A stretch of DNA of 64,000 nucleotides from the NCBI RefSeq assembly GCF_029846715.1, contig NZ_JARVWW010000026.1:46661-110660 (forward strand), written 5' to 3'. The stretch's first letter is position 1. Each line of letters starts with the position of its first letter. Of this stretch, positions 38,785 through 47,281 are shown one piece after another. Source of the stretch: Bradyrhizobium nivariense (GTDB lineage Bacteria; Pseudomonadota; Alphaproteobacteria; Rhizobiales; Xanthobacteraceae). The notes under the pieces were generated by a model. The model saw only the letters and a list, made by a program, of their open reading frames with translations. It had not been told where the DNA came from and ran no database searches. A program made the position numbers and the translations under genes.

Positions 38785-39304
38785 AGTTTGCGAAGGGCGC
38801 AAACTGCTGCGCGACCGCGCGGTAGACCTCGCGGCGAAACGGCACGACGACATCAGCGACACGATCGAGGCGCTCCCAGCGCCACGCGTCGAACTCCGCG
38901 GGCTGGTCGTTGCGCGGCGTCAACGGATCGATCTCGTCATCCTTGCCGGTGAAGCGCAGCGCGAACCACTTTTGGCGCTGGCCGCGGAATTTCGCCAGCC
39001 GATGCGTCTGCGGCCCGTCGTAAGGCGGGAAGTCGTAGGCCAGCCAGTCGGTCTCGCCGAGATAGGCTGCGCTCTTGACGCTGGTCTCTTCCCAGAGCTC
39101 GCGCAGCGCCGCATCGCGCAGGTCCTCACCTTCGTCGACGCCGCCCTGCGGCATCTGCCAATCGAGGCCCGGCAGGACGATCTCGGGTCCGTCGCCCTTG
39201 AAGCGGTGCCCGATCAGCACGCGGCCATCGGCATTGAACAGCGCGATCCCGACATTGGGACGGTAGGGCTTTTCATTGGTCACGCGTGGATCTTTCGTTG
39301 TCAT
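38783..39304 (-). CDS. rppH: RNA pyrophosphohydrolase (Nudix), first copy
   Basis: The 173-residue product has the RppH layout: RPNVGIALFNADGRVLIGHR, QMPQGGVDEGEDLRDAALRELWEETSV (Nudix box, in pieces), the FRGQRQKWFALRF segment that marks RppH and plant-like Ap4A hydrolases, and EFDAWRWERLD. It removes pyrophosphate from 5'-triphosphate RNA ends, opening them to decay, or hydrolyses dinucleoside polyphosphates. Its start codon lies inside a short palindromic repeat. It is directly downstream of a second RppH-like gene. Confidence 0.88.
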   Translation of the reverse strand: MTTKDPRVTNEKPYRPNVGIALFNADGRVLIGHRFKGDGPEIVLPGLDWQMPQGGVDEGEDLRDAALRELWEETSVKSAAYLGETDWLAYDFPPYDGPQTHRLAKFRGQRQKWFALRFTGKDDEIDPLTPRNDQPAEFDAWRWERLDRVADVVVPFRREVYRAVAQQFAPFAN

Positions 39305-39340
39305 TCCGAGCGATGCATTAGCACCGAACCCGGAATGACA
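39299..39340. repeat. Short palindromic repeat between the two rppH genes
   Basis: TGTCATTCCG and CGGAATGACA are exact inverted ends about 40 bases apart. It covers the start codon of the downstream rppH copy. Confidence 0.6.
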
Positions 39341-39347
39341 ATTTGAT

Positions 39348-39854
39348 TTAGTCCTGCGCCAGCGCGGAAAATTCCTTCACCACGCGCTCATAGACCGGGC
39401 GTTTGAACGGGATGATCAGCCCGGTCAGGTTCTTCATCGGCTCCCAGCGCCAGTTCACGAACTCGGCCTTGTGGCCGCCGCCACCGGGCTTTTCGACGTT
39501 GATCTCGCTGTCATTGCCAGTGAAGCGGACCGCGAACCATTTCTGGCGCTGGCCGCGGTAGCGGCCCTTCCAGGCCCGGCCCGCAACGGTGCGCGGAATA
39601 TCGTAAGTGAGCCAGTCCGGAACCTCGCCGAGCCGCTCGACCGAGCGCACGCTGGTCTCCTCATAGAGCTCGCGCCTGGCGGCGTCCCAATTGTCCTCGC
39701 CGGGATCGACGCCGCCCTGCGGCATCTGCCAGACATGGGTGTCGTCGACCTGCTCGATGCCGCCGGCGCGGCGGCCGATGAACACCAGGCCCTTCGTGTT
39801 GATCAGCATCACACCGACGCAGGTCCGGTAGGGCAGATCCTCATAACGCGCCAT
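39348..39854 (-). CDS. rppH: RNA pyrophosphohydrolase (Nudix), second copy
   Basis: The 168-residue product from ATG 39854 (MARYEDLPYRTCVGVMLIN) again has the RppH marks: GLVFIGRR, WQMPQGGVDPGED, ARRELYEETSV and YRGQRQKWFAVRF. It differs from its neighbour in the linker (RAWKGRYRGQ) and in a glycine-rich insert (EKPGGGGHKAEF). One of the two copies may prefer dinucleoside polyphosphates. The tandem pair followed by ctpA-region genes is conserved in the Bradyrhizobium/Rhodopseudomonas group. Which is the true mRNA enzyme cannot be told from sequence. Confidence 0.87.
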   Translation of the reverse strand: MARYEDLPYRTCVGVMLINTKGLVFIGRRAGGIEQVDDTHVWQMPQGGVDPGEDNWDAARRELYEETSVRSVERLGEVPDWLTYDIPRTVAGRAWKGRYRGQRQKWFAVRFTGNDSEINVEKPGGGGHKAEFVNWRWEPMKNLTGLIIPFKRPVYERVVKEFSALAQD

Positions 39855-39926
39855 TCCGCCAGACCTCTCGCGTGCTTCTGGCAGGCGCTGCGCCCCGCAG
39901 GACCCGCGCCGTACCAATCCGTTGAT

Positions 39927-41153
39927 TTAGCTGGATTTTGATTTCAGCATCGCGGTTGTCAATGGCACCAAAAGGATACCTCGGTCGCCCAATGTCTTGG
40001 TCCAGGCGCCGATGCGCTCGATCGAGACCGGGAGGGCGGAGGCGGTGCCCACGGCAGTGCCGCGCTCGCGCGCCGCCGCTTCGAGCTTGTTCAGGGCGCG
40101 GTCGATCTCGGCCGGGGTCGGAACCACGTCGATCGCGATGTCGCCCTTGCCGAACGGCATCGCCTGGCTGCCGGCGGCCTGGGGCGCGATGCTGCGGGGC
40201 GAGGAGCCGTCGTCGAAGAAGCCGAGGCCGCGCCTGGCCGCCTCGCGGATGATCGGCTGCATCGCCGGCTCCGTCGCGATGAAGCGCGCGCCCATGAAAT
40301 TGGTGAGGCCGGCATAGCCCTGCATCCGGCTCAGATGCCAGTACAGGCGGTCCATGTTCTGGTCGGCGCTCAGCGAGGTCAGCAGGGTCTGCGGGCCCGG
40401 ATCGTTGTCGGGGAAGTCGTAGGGCTCCATCGGGATCTGGAGGAAGATCTCGTGGCGCTGGGCGCGGGCCCGCTCGGCGAGTTTTCCTGGATCGGAACCA
40501 TAAGGCGTGAAGGCCAGCGTCACCGCCGGCGGCAGCCGCATGATGGCATCGGTGGTCTTGGCAGCGCCGACGCCGAGGCCGCCGATCAGGATCGCGACCA
40601 CCGGCATCTTGGCGGCCTTGGCGCGGTCGGCATCCGCCGCATAGACGTTGAACGGCTTCAGGTCGCCGGCAACCACGGGGATCATGCCGTAGCGCGATTT
40701 CTCAAGGAGCTTTGGGTCGATCCCGGCCATGACGGGCGGCGCTGCGGAGGCCGCCTCGCCCTTGTCGGCGACATCGCCGCCGATCACCACGTCGTGGCGC
40801 GTGCCGGTGGAACCGTCGATCATGGTGACGGTCTTCTGCTCGCCCGCCTGCTTCGGCGCCTCCTTGGTTTCGTGCTTGCTATCCGGCTTGCTTTCCTGGC
40901 CGTGGCGGGGAGCGGCCGGCTTCTCGTCGCTGGCCTTGTCTGCAGCGTTGGGCTCGCGGATCGCGAGCCGCGTCATCGGCTCGCCGCCGAGCGGATCCTT
41001 GTTGAAGATGGTGAAGCCGGCAAAGGCGACCAGGAACAGGCCGAGCAGGACCGCGAGCATCTGCATGGCCGTGAACGGCAGCCGCAGCCGGCGTTTCCGG
41101 CGCGGCTTATCCTGTCCGAGCGGGGCGCTCAGATCATCGGCCGTTTCAGTCAT
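39927..41153 (-). CDS. Divergent polysaccharide deacetylase family protein (YibQ-like)
   Basis: The 408-residue product (start MTETADDL at 41153) has a basic N-terminus and one membrane helix (FTAMQMLAVLLGLFLVAFAGFTIF), a charged Pro/Lys-rich linker, and a C-terminal domain from about residue 190: VVAILIGGLGVGAAKTTDAI, LPPAVTLAFTPYG, EIFLQIPMEPYDFPDNDPGPQTLL (in pieces), FMGARFI and GLGFFDDGSSPRS. This is the divergent polysaccharide deacetylase (DUF610/YibQ) family, an envelope protein presumed periplasmic. It lies downstream of ctpA in the same direction but a terminator separates them. Confidence 0.82.
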   Translation of the reverse strand: MTETADDLSAPLGQDKPRRKRRLRLPFTAMQMLAVLLGLFLVAFAGFTIFNKDPLGGEPMTRLAIREPNAADKASDEKPAAPRHGQESKPDSKHETKEAPKQAGEQKTVTMIDGSTGTRHDVVIGGDVADKGEAASAAPPVMAGIDPKLLEKSRYGMIPVVAGDLKPFNVYAADADRAKAAKMPVVAILIGGLGVGAAKTTDAIMRLPPAVTLAFTPYGSDPGKLAERARAQRHEIFLQIPMEPYDFPDNDPGPQTLLTSLSADQNMDRLYWHLSRMQGYAGLTNFMGARFIATEPAMQPIIREAARRGLGFFDDGSSPRSIAPQAAGSQAMPFGKGDIAIDVVPTPAEIDRALNKLEAAARERGTAVGTASALPVSIERIGAWTKTLGDRGILLVPLTTAMLKSKSS

Positions 41154-41245
41154 GCGCGATCCCGAATCACTCAGCAATGACGATACCACGCCGGGGTCAA
41201 GCGGCGGCAGGCCGGGATAGGCCGGGGATGTCAGGAGGCCCAAGT

Positions 41246-41275
41246 AAAAAGGGCGGCTCCGGGAGCCGCCCTTTT
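41246..41275 (-). terminator. Terminator after ctpA
   Basis: AAAAGGGCGGCTC / GAGCCGCCCTTTT is a long perfect stem with a four-base loop (41247-41259 and 41263-41275). On the minus strand the T tract follows the stem, 23 bases after the ctpA stop. Confidence 0.8.
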
Positions 41276-41297
41276 CATCAGATCGCGATGCGCCGAC

Positions 41298-42656
41298 TTA
41301 GTTGGCCGCTTTGGGCTTGTCGGTCGTGGCCTTGTTGTCGCTGCCCGGCGTGGGTGCCGCGGAGGCGCTGTTCTTGATGCCGTGGAGCAGGTCGTCGGCG
41401 AGCTTGAGCGCCTTGTCGTCCTTGGCGTCCGGCGGAACGTAGGACTGCGAGCCGGTCTTCTCGTCGCCGTCGTTCTTGAGATGGCCGCGCAGCGAAGCCT
41501 CGCCCTTGGTGTCGGTGCGCGACTTCAGCTCGTCCGGCACGTCCTGCAGCACTTCGATGTCGGGCACGATGCCCTTGGCCTGGATCGACTTGCCCGACGG
41601 CGTGTAGTAGCGCGCCGTGGTCAGACGCAGCGCGCCATTGCCCGAGCCGAGCGGAATGATGGTCTGCACAGAGCCCTTGCCGAACGAACGCGTGCCGACG
41701 ATGGTCGCGCGCTTGTGGTCCTGCAGCGCGCCGGCGACGATCTCCGACGCCGAGGCCGAGCCGCCATTGACCAGCACGATGACCGGCTTGCCCTTGGTGA
41801 GGTCGCCCGCATGCGCGGTGCGGCGCTGGGTCTCCTCGGCATTGCGGCCGCGGGTCGACACGATCTCGCCCTTCTCCAGGAACGAGTCGGAGACGGTGAC
41901 CGCTTCCTCGAGCAGGCCGCCCGGGTTGTTGCGGAGGTCGATGACATAGCCCTTCAGCTTGTCGCCGATCTGATTCGAGAGGTTGGCGACCTCGCGCTTC
42001 AGGCCTTCGGTGGTCTGCTCGTTGAAGGTGGTGATGCGGATATAGCCGATGTCGTCGGCCTCGATGCGGGCGCGCACCGAGCGGACGCGAATGTTGTCGC
42101 GCACCAGCGTAACGTCGATCGGATTGTCCTGGCCCTTGCGGATGATCTTGAGCTTGATCTTGGTGTTGACCGGACCGCGCATCTTCTCGACCGCCTGGTT
42201 CAGGGTCAGGCCCTGTACCGCCTCGTCATCGAGATTGGTGATGATGTCGTTGGCCATGACGCCGGCGCGCGAAGCAGGCGTGTCGTCGATCGGCGAGACC
42301 ACCTTGATCAGGCCGTCTTCCATCGTGACTTCGATGCCGAGGCCGCCGAACTCACCGCGGGTCTGCACCTGCATGTCGCGGAAGCTCTTGGCGTCCATGT
42401 AGCTCGAATGCGGATCGAGGCCGGTGAGCATGCCGCTGATCGCGGATTCGATCAGCTTGGTGTCGTCGGGCTTCTCGACATAATCCGAGCGCACGCGTTC
42501 GAAGACGTCGCCGAACAGATTGAGCTGGCGATAGGTGTCCGCGGTGGCGGCTCGCGCGCTGGAGCCCATGAAGACCGCGCGCGGCTGGGTCACGAACAGC
42601 GTCAGCGCCGCGCCGGTGGCCGCACTGAGGAGGATAACTGAAGTCTTGCGCATCAT
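41298..42656 (-). CDS. ctpA: C-terminal processing protease (S41 family)
   Basis: The 452-residue product has a signal/anchor segment (SVILLSAATGAALTLFVTQPRAVF), a PDZ domain (about residues 95-180, with EFGGLGIEV and RAGVMANDIITNLDDE), and the S41 protease core. The catalytic dyad is S302 in NGGSASASE and K327 in FGKGSVQ, 25 residues apart as expected. A low-complexity charged tail follows. CtpA cuts exported proteins and murein hydrolases in the periplasm, often with an adaptor. It overlaps the upstream envC-like gene by four bases, so a muralytic regulator and this protease are made together. Confidence 0.92.
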   Translation of the reverse strand: MMRKTSVILLSAATGAALTLFVTQPRAVFMGSSARAATADTYRQLNLFGDVFERVRSDYVEKPDDTKLIESAISGMLTGLDPHSSYMDAKSFRDMQVQTRGEFGGLGIEVTMEDGLIKVVSPIDDTPASRAGVMANDIITNLDDEAVQGLTLNQAVEKMRGPVNTKIKLKIIRKGQDNPIDVTLVRDNIRVRSVRARIEADDIGYIRITTFNEQTTEGLKREVANLSNQIGDKLKGYVIDLRNNPGGLLEEAVTVSDSFLEKGEIVSTRGRNAEETQRRTAHAGDLTKGKPVIVLVNGGSASASEIVAGALQDHKRATIVGTRSFGKGSVQTIIPLGSGNGALRLTTARYYTPSGKSIQAKGIVPDIEVLQDVPDELKSRTDTKGEASLRGHLKNDGDEKTGSQSYVPPDAKDDKALKLADDLLHGIKNSASAAPTPGSDNKATTDKPKAAN

Positions 42657-44011
42657 CCGCGAACCTTCTCGCCTTCATTTGCGGCCCACCATGGGCCTGG
42701 ATCGATTGGAGTGCCGTCTTTGCGGAACTCGACATACAGCACAGGTTGACTCGCGTTCGTGGCGAGAATGGAGGCGACTTGAGAGGTCGACCCCATGGTT
42801 GCGACAGGCTCCCCCGTGAGCACAAACTGTCCGATGTTTACCGAAATGCGCTCCATCCCGGCGATCAGGACATGATACCCGCCCCCGGCATTGAGGATCA
42901 AGAGTTGTCCATAGCTCCGGAACGGGCCGGCATAGACCACCCAGCCGTCACACGGCGTCGTGACCTGGGAGCCGGGCCTGGTCGCCAGCGAAATGCCCTT
43001 CTGGACCCCGCCGACTCCGTCGGAACCGCCGAAATCCCTGATCTTGTTACCGTTAACCGGAAGAGGCAGGAGGCCCTTGGCTGCGGCGAAGGCCATCGCA
43101 GGGGTGGTCCGGGAACGGTCCTTGAAAGCGCCGGGGCCGGGCTTGGCGCTGGCGGCGGCTTTGGCCTCGGCCTGCTTTGCGGCCTCAGCCGCCTTCTCAG
43201 CCGCCTTGGCGGCGCTTTGCAAATCCTGCTCCATCTTGGCGATCAGCCCCTGGAGATCGCCGACCTGTCTTGAGAGCGCGACGGCGCGCGAGTTCTCGGC
43301 GTCCAGGTCCTTTTCGCGCGCCGCCTGCTGGCGCTGCCGCTCGTCGACCAGGGCGGTGAGCCGGGTCTGGTCGTTGCGGACCTTGTCGCGGTCGGAGGCA
43401 AGCTGGTCGCGCTCGGTCGCGATGGTCTTGCGCAGGGCCACGAGCTCGCCGAGCTCGCCTGCGATTTTTTCCGCGCGACCGCGCAATTCCGGCACGACGG
43501 CGCCGAGCAGCATCGCCGTGCGCAGCGATTGCAGCGCGTCCTCGGGCCGCACAAGGAGCGCCGGCGGCGTGCGCCGGCCGGCTCGCTGCAGGGCCGCCAG
43601 CACCTCGACGATGTCGGCGCGGCGCGAATCCAGCGAGCTGCGCATCTGCTGCTCGCGGCCGTTCAGCGCGCGCAGCCGTGCTTCGGCCTCGTCGATCTTG
43701 GTCTCGACGCTGCGCACATTGGCGGCGGTGTCGATCAATTGCTGATTGAGCTGGGTGCGGTCCTGGCCGAGCGAGGTGATCTCGGACTTGAGCTTGGCCT
43801 GCGCTTCCTCCGCGCTCTTCTTGCTTGCGCGCGCGGCCTCCAGCTCCTGCTCGCGCTGCTTGATCCCATCGGGCGAGACGGCTGCAGTTTGCGGCGCAGG
43901 CGCAGGCACGGGCGTCTGAGCTTGCGCGAGGCTTGAGCCCAGGACGCTTGAGCCCAAGACGCCAGCAATCAGCAGCAGGTTGAGAATCGGCGCTCGCATC
44001 GCTTTAGGCAA
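42653..44011 (-). CDS. EnvC-like murein hydrolase activator (degenerate LytM)
   Basis: The 452-residue product has a signal peptide (ILNLLLIAGVLGSSVLGSSLAQA), a long coiled coil (about residues 48-290 with a break around 140), and a C-terminal M23/LytM-like domain. The zinc ligands are missing: the usual HxxxD is GISLATRPG, and the HxH-type motif near the end reads LYVEF, so it should be inactive. That is the EnvC/NlpD pattern, where the domain activates amidases at the septum. It is the first gene of a pair with ctpA. Confidence 0.87.
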   Translation of the reverse strand: MPKAMRAPILNLLLIAGVLGSSVLGSSLAQAQTPVPAPAPQTAAVSPDGIKQREQELEAARASKKSAEEAQAKLKSEITSLGQDRTQLNQQLIDTAANVRSVETKIDEAEARLRALNGREQQMRSSLDSRRADIVEVLAALQRAGRRTPPALLVRPEDALQSLRTAMLLGAVVPELRGRAEKIAGELGELVALRKTIATERDQLASDRDKVRNDQTRLTALVDERQRQQAAREKDLDAENSRAVALSRQVGDLQGLIAKMEQDLQSAAKAAEKAAEAAKQAEAKAAASAKPGPGAFKDRSRTTPAMAFAAAKGLLPLPVNGNKIRDFGGSDGVGGVQKGISLATRPGSQVTTPCDGWVVYAGPFRSYGQLLILNAGGGYHVLIAGMERISVNIGQFVLTGEPVATMGSTSQVASILATNASQPVLYVEFRKDGTPIDPGPWWAANEGEKVRG

Positions 44012-44032
44012 AGGTGCTCGTTGTGGCGCGGT

Positions 44033-44515
44033 TCACGCGCGGTGATAGGGGTGGCCGGCCAGAATGGTGGCGGCCCGATAAAGCTGTTCCAGAAGCATGA
44101 CGCGGACCATTTGATGCGGCCAGGTCGCAGAGCCGAACGCGATCGCGAGCTTGGCCTTACGGCGCAATTCGGGCGAAAGTCCGTCCGCCCCTCCGATCAT
44201 GAAGATAGTATGACCGGCACCCTCGTCGCGCCAGCGCCCGAGATGCCGTGCGAATACGGTCGAATCTAGATTCTGGCCGCGCTCGTCCAGCGCCACCAGG
44301 ATCGATTTCTCCGGAATATGCGCGGAGATCGCCGCGGCCTCTTCGGCCATCCGCGTCGCCGCATCGCGCGCGCGGCTTTCGGGCAATTCGTGGATCGTGA
44401 GCTCGCGGAATCCGAGCTTGCGGCCGGCCTCGTCGAACCGCTCGAAATAGCGGTCGGCAAGCTCCCGTTCGGGGCCCTGCTTCAGCCGGCCCACCGCAAT
44501 GACAGCAACACGCAT
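44033..44515 (-). CDS. rlmH: 23S rRNA pseudouridine-1915 N3-methyltransferase
   Basis: The 160-residue SPOUT enzyme begins MRVAVIAVGRLKQGPERELADRYFERF (in pieces) and has the cofactor knot: LVALDERGQ, FMIGGADGLSPELRRKA and the C-terminal QMVRVMLLEQLYRA followed by HPYHR. It methylates pseudouridine 1915 in helix 69 of 23S rRNA. The order rsfS-rlmH is widely conserved. Confidence 0.95.
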   Translation of the reverse strand: MRVAVIAVGRLKQGPERELADRYFERFDEAGRKLGFRELTIHELPESRARDAATRMAEEAAAISAHIPEKSILVALDERGQNLDSTVFARHLGRWRDEGAGHTIFMIGGADGLSPELRRKAKLAIAFGSATWPHQMVRVMLLEQLYRAATILAGHPYHRA

Positions 44516-44610
44516 GATATCTTCAGGGTCGCGTTTTCAAGACCGCGCACAATATGCGCGCGCACGACGCTAGCATGCGCGTCAGCCGATTCGAAATCGG
44601 CTCTATGAGC

Positions 44611-45033
44611 CTAGATCGCCTTCGCCGCCCCTGGGCCCTGCGTGTACAATCTCTCGAGATTGTAGAACTCACGGACCTCGGGTCTGAACACGTGCACGAT
44701 CACATCGCCGGAATCGATCAGCACCCAGTCGCAATTGGGCAAGCCCTCGACGTGGATGTTCTTGATGCCGTTTTCCTTGAGGCCCTTGGCGACGTTCTCC
44801 GCGATCGCGCCGACGTGCCGGTTCACCCGGCCGGTGGTGACGATCATGTAGTCGGAGTAGGCCGATTTGCCGCGAAGGTCGATGGTGACCGTCTCTTCCG
44901 CCTTCATGTCGTCGAGGCGGGAGAGGATCAGGCTCAGCGTCTTGTCGGCGTCGGGTTGCGCCGTCAAGGCCGCAGCTTTGGTCGATGTTTTACGCGCCGG
45001 TTTCGCCACCTTGGGTAAAACAGACTTGGACAA
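44611..45033 (-). CDS. rsfS: Ribosomal silencing factor RsfS (Iojap family)
   Basis: The 140-residue product has an extra basic, low-complexity N-terminus (about 25 residues) and then the RsfS domain: LSLILSRLDDMKAEETVTIDLRGKSAYSDYMIV (in pieces), GRVNRHVGAIAENVAKGLKE, GLPNCDWVLIDSGDVIVHVFRPEVREFYNLERL (in pieces). It binds L14 on the large subunit and blocks joining with the small subunit when nutrients are low. It lies between nadD and rlmH as usual. Confidence 0.93.
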   Translation of the reverse strand: MSKSVLPKVAKPARKTSTKAAALTAQPDADKTLSLILSRLDDMKAEETVTIDLRGKSAYSDYMIVTTGRVNRHVGAIAENVAKGLKENGIKNIHVEGLPNCDWVLIDSGDVIVHVFRPEVREFYNLERLYTQGPGAAKAI

Positions 45034-45175
45034 TACAGATGTGGTCAGGGACCATTCCTTTCACTGTATCGCGAACGCCGAATCCGGCACTCACTGGTTA
45101 CACTACATCATGTGGGGTTAAGGGTTTCAATATGCCAGAGAGTCCAAAGTTCACACCACCCCGCGCAGTTCTGAC

Positions 45176-45820
45176 TCACTTCGTACCTTTCCAGCTTCCG
45201 TCCGGGTTCCGTAGGCCGGTCGAAGAGAGATTCAGCTTCATTCCTGTCAGGAAGACCCAGGCCGGCGCGGCCCGGTCCGCAAGCCTTGCCGCCTCATTCT
45301 CGGGCAGGCGGTAGCGGGCCAGCGCCTGGGCGGCGGGAGAGGCGAGGGCACGAAAACTCTGCGGTGGGCGATCGATGACCGCAATCGGCACCTGGTCGGC
45401 GATGCGCCGCCAGTGCTGCCAACGATGGAATTGAGCGAGGTTGTCGGCGCCCATGATCCAGACAAAGCGCAAGCCGCTGAGACGGCGGCGCAGGGTGTTG
45501 ATCGTGTCGATAGTGTAGCGCGTGCGAATGACGGATTCGAGACAGCTCACCTCGATCCGCGGGTCGTCGGCAACGTCGCGCGCCGCCTGCATGCGCGCGC
45601 CGAGCTCATGCAGCGTGCCGTTCTCCTTCAGCGGATTGCCTGGCGTCACCAGCCACCACACGCGATCGAGCTGGAGGCGTTTCAGCGCGAACTGGCTGAT
45701 CGCGCGATGGGCCTGGTGCGGCGGATTGAACGAGCCGCCGAGCAGGCCGATGCGCATGCCCGAGGTGTGGGTTGGTATGGCCTGCGCGAAGAAACGTGGC
45801 GCGACGAAATTGTTGCTCAA
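45176..45820 (-). CDS. nadD: Nicotinate-nucleotide adenylyltransferase
   Basis: The 214-residue product has the nucleotidyltransferase motif GLLGGSFNPPHQAHRAIS, RVWWLVTPGNPLK, FVWIMGADNLAQFHRWQHW and the C-terminal SSTGLR (ISSTxLR-type) motif. It makes nicotinate adenine dinucleotide, the step before NAD. Translation could also start at MRIGLLGG (residue 22); the longer form is listed because no clear ribosome site separates them. It lies 20 bases after proA. Confidence 0.92.
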   Translation of the reverse strand: MSNNFVAPRFFAQAIPTHTSGMRIGLLGGSFNPPHQAHRAISQFALKRLQLDRVWWLVTPGNPLKENGTLHELGARMQAARDVADDPRIEVSCLESVIRTRYTIDTINTLRRRLSGLRFVWIMGADNLAQFHRWQHWRRIADQVPIAVIDRPPQSFRALASPAAQALARYRLPENEAARLADRAAPAWVFLTGMKLNLSSTGLRNPDGSWKGTK

Positions 45821-45840
45821 TGCCCCGCGCCCTGCGTCGT

Positions 45841-47133
45841 TTACGGCCGCGTCTGCCCGGTGCCGTGAACGCGATACTTGAAACTCGTCAGCTGCTCGGC
45901 GCCAACCGGGCCGCGAGCATGGAATCTGCCGGTGGCGATGCCGATCTCGGCGCCGAAGCCGAACTCGCCGCCGTCGGCGAACTGCGTCGAGGCGTTGTGC
46001 AGCACGATCGCGGAATCGACCTCGCTCAGGAATTTTTTCGCAGCGGTCTCGTCCGCGCTCACGATCGCATCGGTGTGGTGCGAGCCGTGGTTCTGGATAT
46101 GCGCGATGGCGCCGTCGACGCCGTCCACCACCTTCGCCGCGATGATCGCGTCGAGATATTCAGTGTCCCAATCGTCCTCGCTCGCGGGTTTCACGCGCGC
46201 ATCGGTCTTCTGCACGGCGACGTCGCCGCGCACTTCGCAGCCCGCCTCGATCAGCATTTCGATCAGCGGCTTCAGATTTTTGCCAGCAGCGCGATCGACC
46301 AGCAGCGTCTCGGCGGCGCCGCAGACGCCGGTGCGGCGCATCTTGGCGTTGAGCACGATCGACTTCGCCATGGCGAGGTCGGCGCTGCCGTCGATGTAGA
46401 CGTGATTGACGCCTTCGAGATGCGCGAACACCGGCACGCGCGCTTCCTGCTCGACGCGCGCGACGAGGCTCTTGCCTCCGCGCGGCACGATCACGTCGAC
46501 GGCACCGTTCAATCCCGACAGCATCATGCCGACAGCGGCGCGGTCGCGTGTCGGCACCAGTGTGATCGCAGCTTCCGGCAGGCCCGCTTCACGCAGGCCC
46601 TGGACGAGGCATTCATGGATCGCGCGGCACGAACGGAAACTGTCGGAGCCGCCGCGCAGGATCACGGCATTGCCGGATTTCAGGCAGAGCACGCCGGCGT
46701 CCGCCGCAACGTTCGGCCGGCTCTCGAAGATCACGCCGACGACGCCGAGCGGCACGCGCACGCGCTCGATGGTCATTCCGTTCGGCCGTTGCCAGCTCTC
46801 GGTGACGATGCCGACCGGATCGGCGATGCCGCGCACAATGCCGATGCCCTCGGCCATCGCCTCGACGCGGGCCGGCGTCAGCGTCAGGCGGTCGATGAAG
46901 GAGGAGGTGGCATTGCCGGAGGTGCGGGCCTCCGCGACGTCCTCGGCATTGGCGGCGAGGATCGCCGTCGCATTGCTGCGGATCGCCCGCTCCATGGCCT
47001 CGAGCGCCCGGTTCTTCTGCTCTGGCGGCGCCAGCGCCAGCACGCGCGCGGCAGCGCGGGCACGAGTACCGAGATCGGTCATCAGCGCCTGAAGATCGGC
47101 ATTGCCGTCGACGGCTTTGAGGGGGGCGGCCAT
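45841..47133 (-). CDS. proA: Glutamate-5-semialdehyde dehydrogenase
   Basis: The 430-residue product reduces glutamyl-5-phosphate with NADPH in proline synthesis. It has RVPLGVVGVIFESRPNV (substrate region), AVILRGGSDSFRS, IVPRGGKSLVARV and the catalytic cysteine in KMRRTGVCGAAETLL. EFGFGAEIGIATGRFHARGP is the final conserved stretch. It lies downstream of proB with a 148-base gap and upstream of nadD. Confidence 0.95.
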   Translation of the reverse strand: MAAPLKAVDGNADLQALMTDLGTRARAAARVLALAPPEQKNRALEAMERAIRSNATAILAANAEDVAEARTSGNATSSFIDRLTLTPARVEAMAEGIGIVRGIADPVGIVTESWQRPNGMTIERVRVPLGVVGVIFESRPNVAADAGVLCLKSGNAVILRGGSDSFRSCRAIHECLVQGLREAGLPEAAITLVPTRDRAAVGMMLSGLNGAVDVIVPRGGKSLVARVEQEARVPVFAHLEGVNHVYIDGSADLAMAKSIVLNAKMRRTGVCGAAETLLVDRAAGKNLKPLIEMLIEAGCEVRGDVAVQKTDARVKPASEDDWDTEYLDAIIAAKVVDGVDGAIAHIQNHGSHHTDAIVSADETAAKKFLSEVDSAIVLHNASTQFADGGEFGFGAEIGIATGRFHARGPVGAEQLTSFKYRVHGTGQTRP

Positions 47134-47281
47134 AGCTAGTTCAACCTTCTGCTAAGGCTGTGTCCTAGCACGGAAATCCCGCGTCTGCGAAGGGGCGGGA
47201 GGGTATGGCAGGTCCGTCCAGCCCGCGCGGGGGCTAGGTCTTTGGCCTACCAAGTCTCTCGGAAAAGGACCGCTGTGGCCC

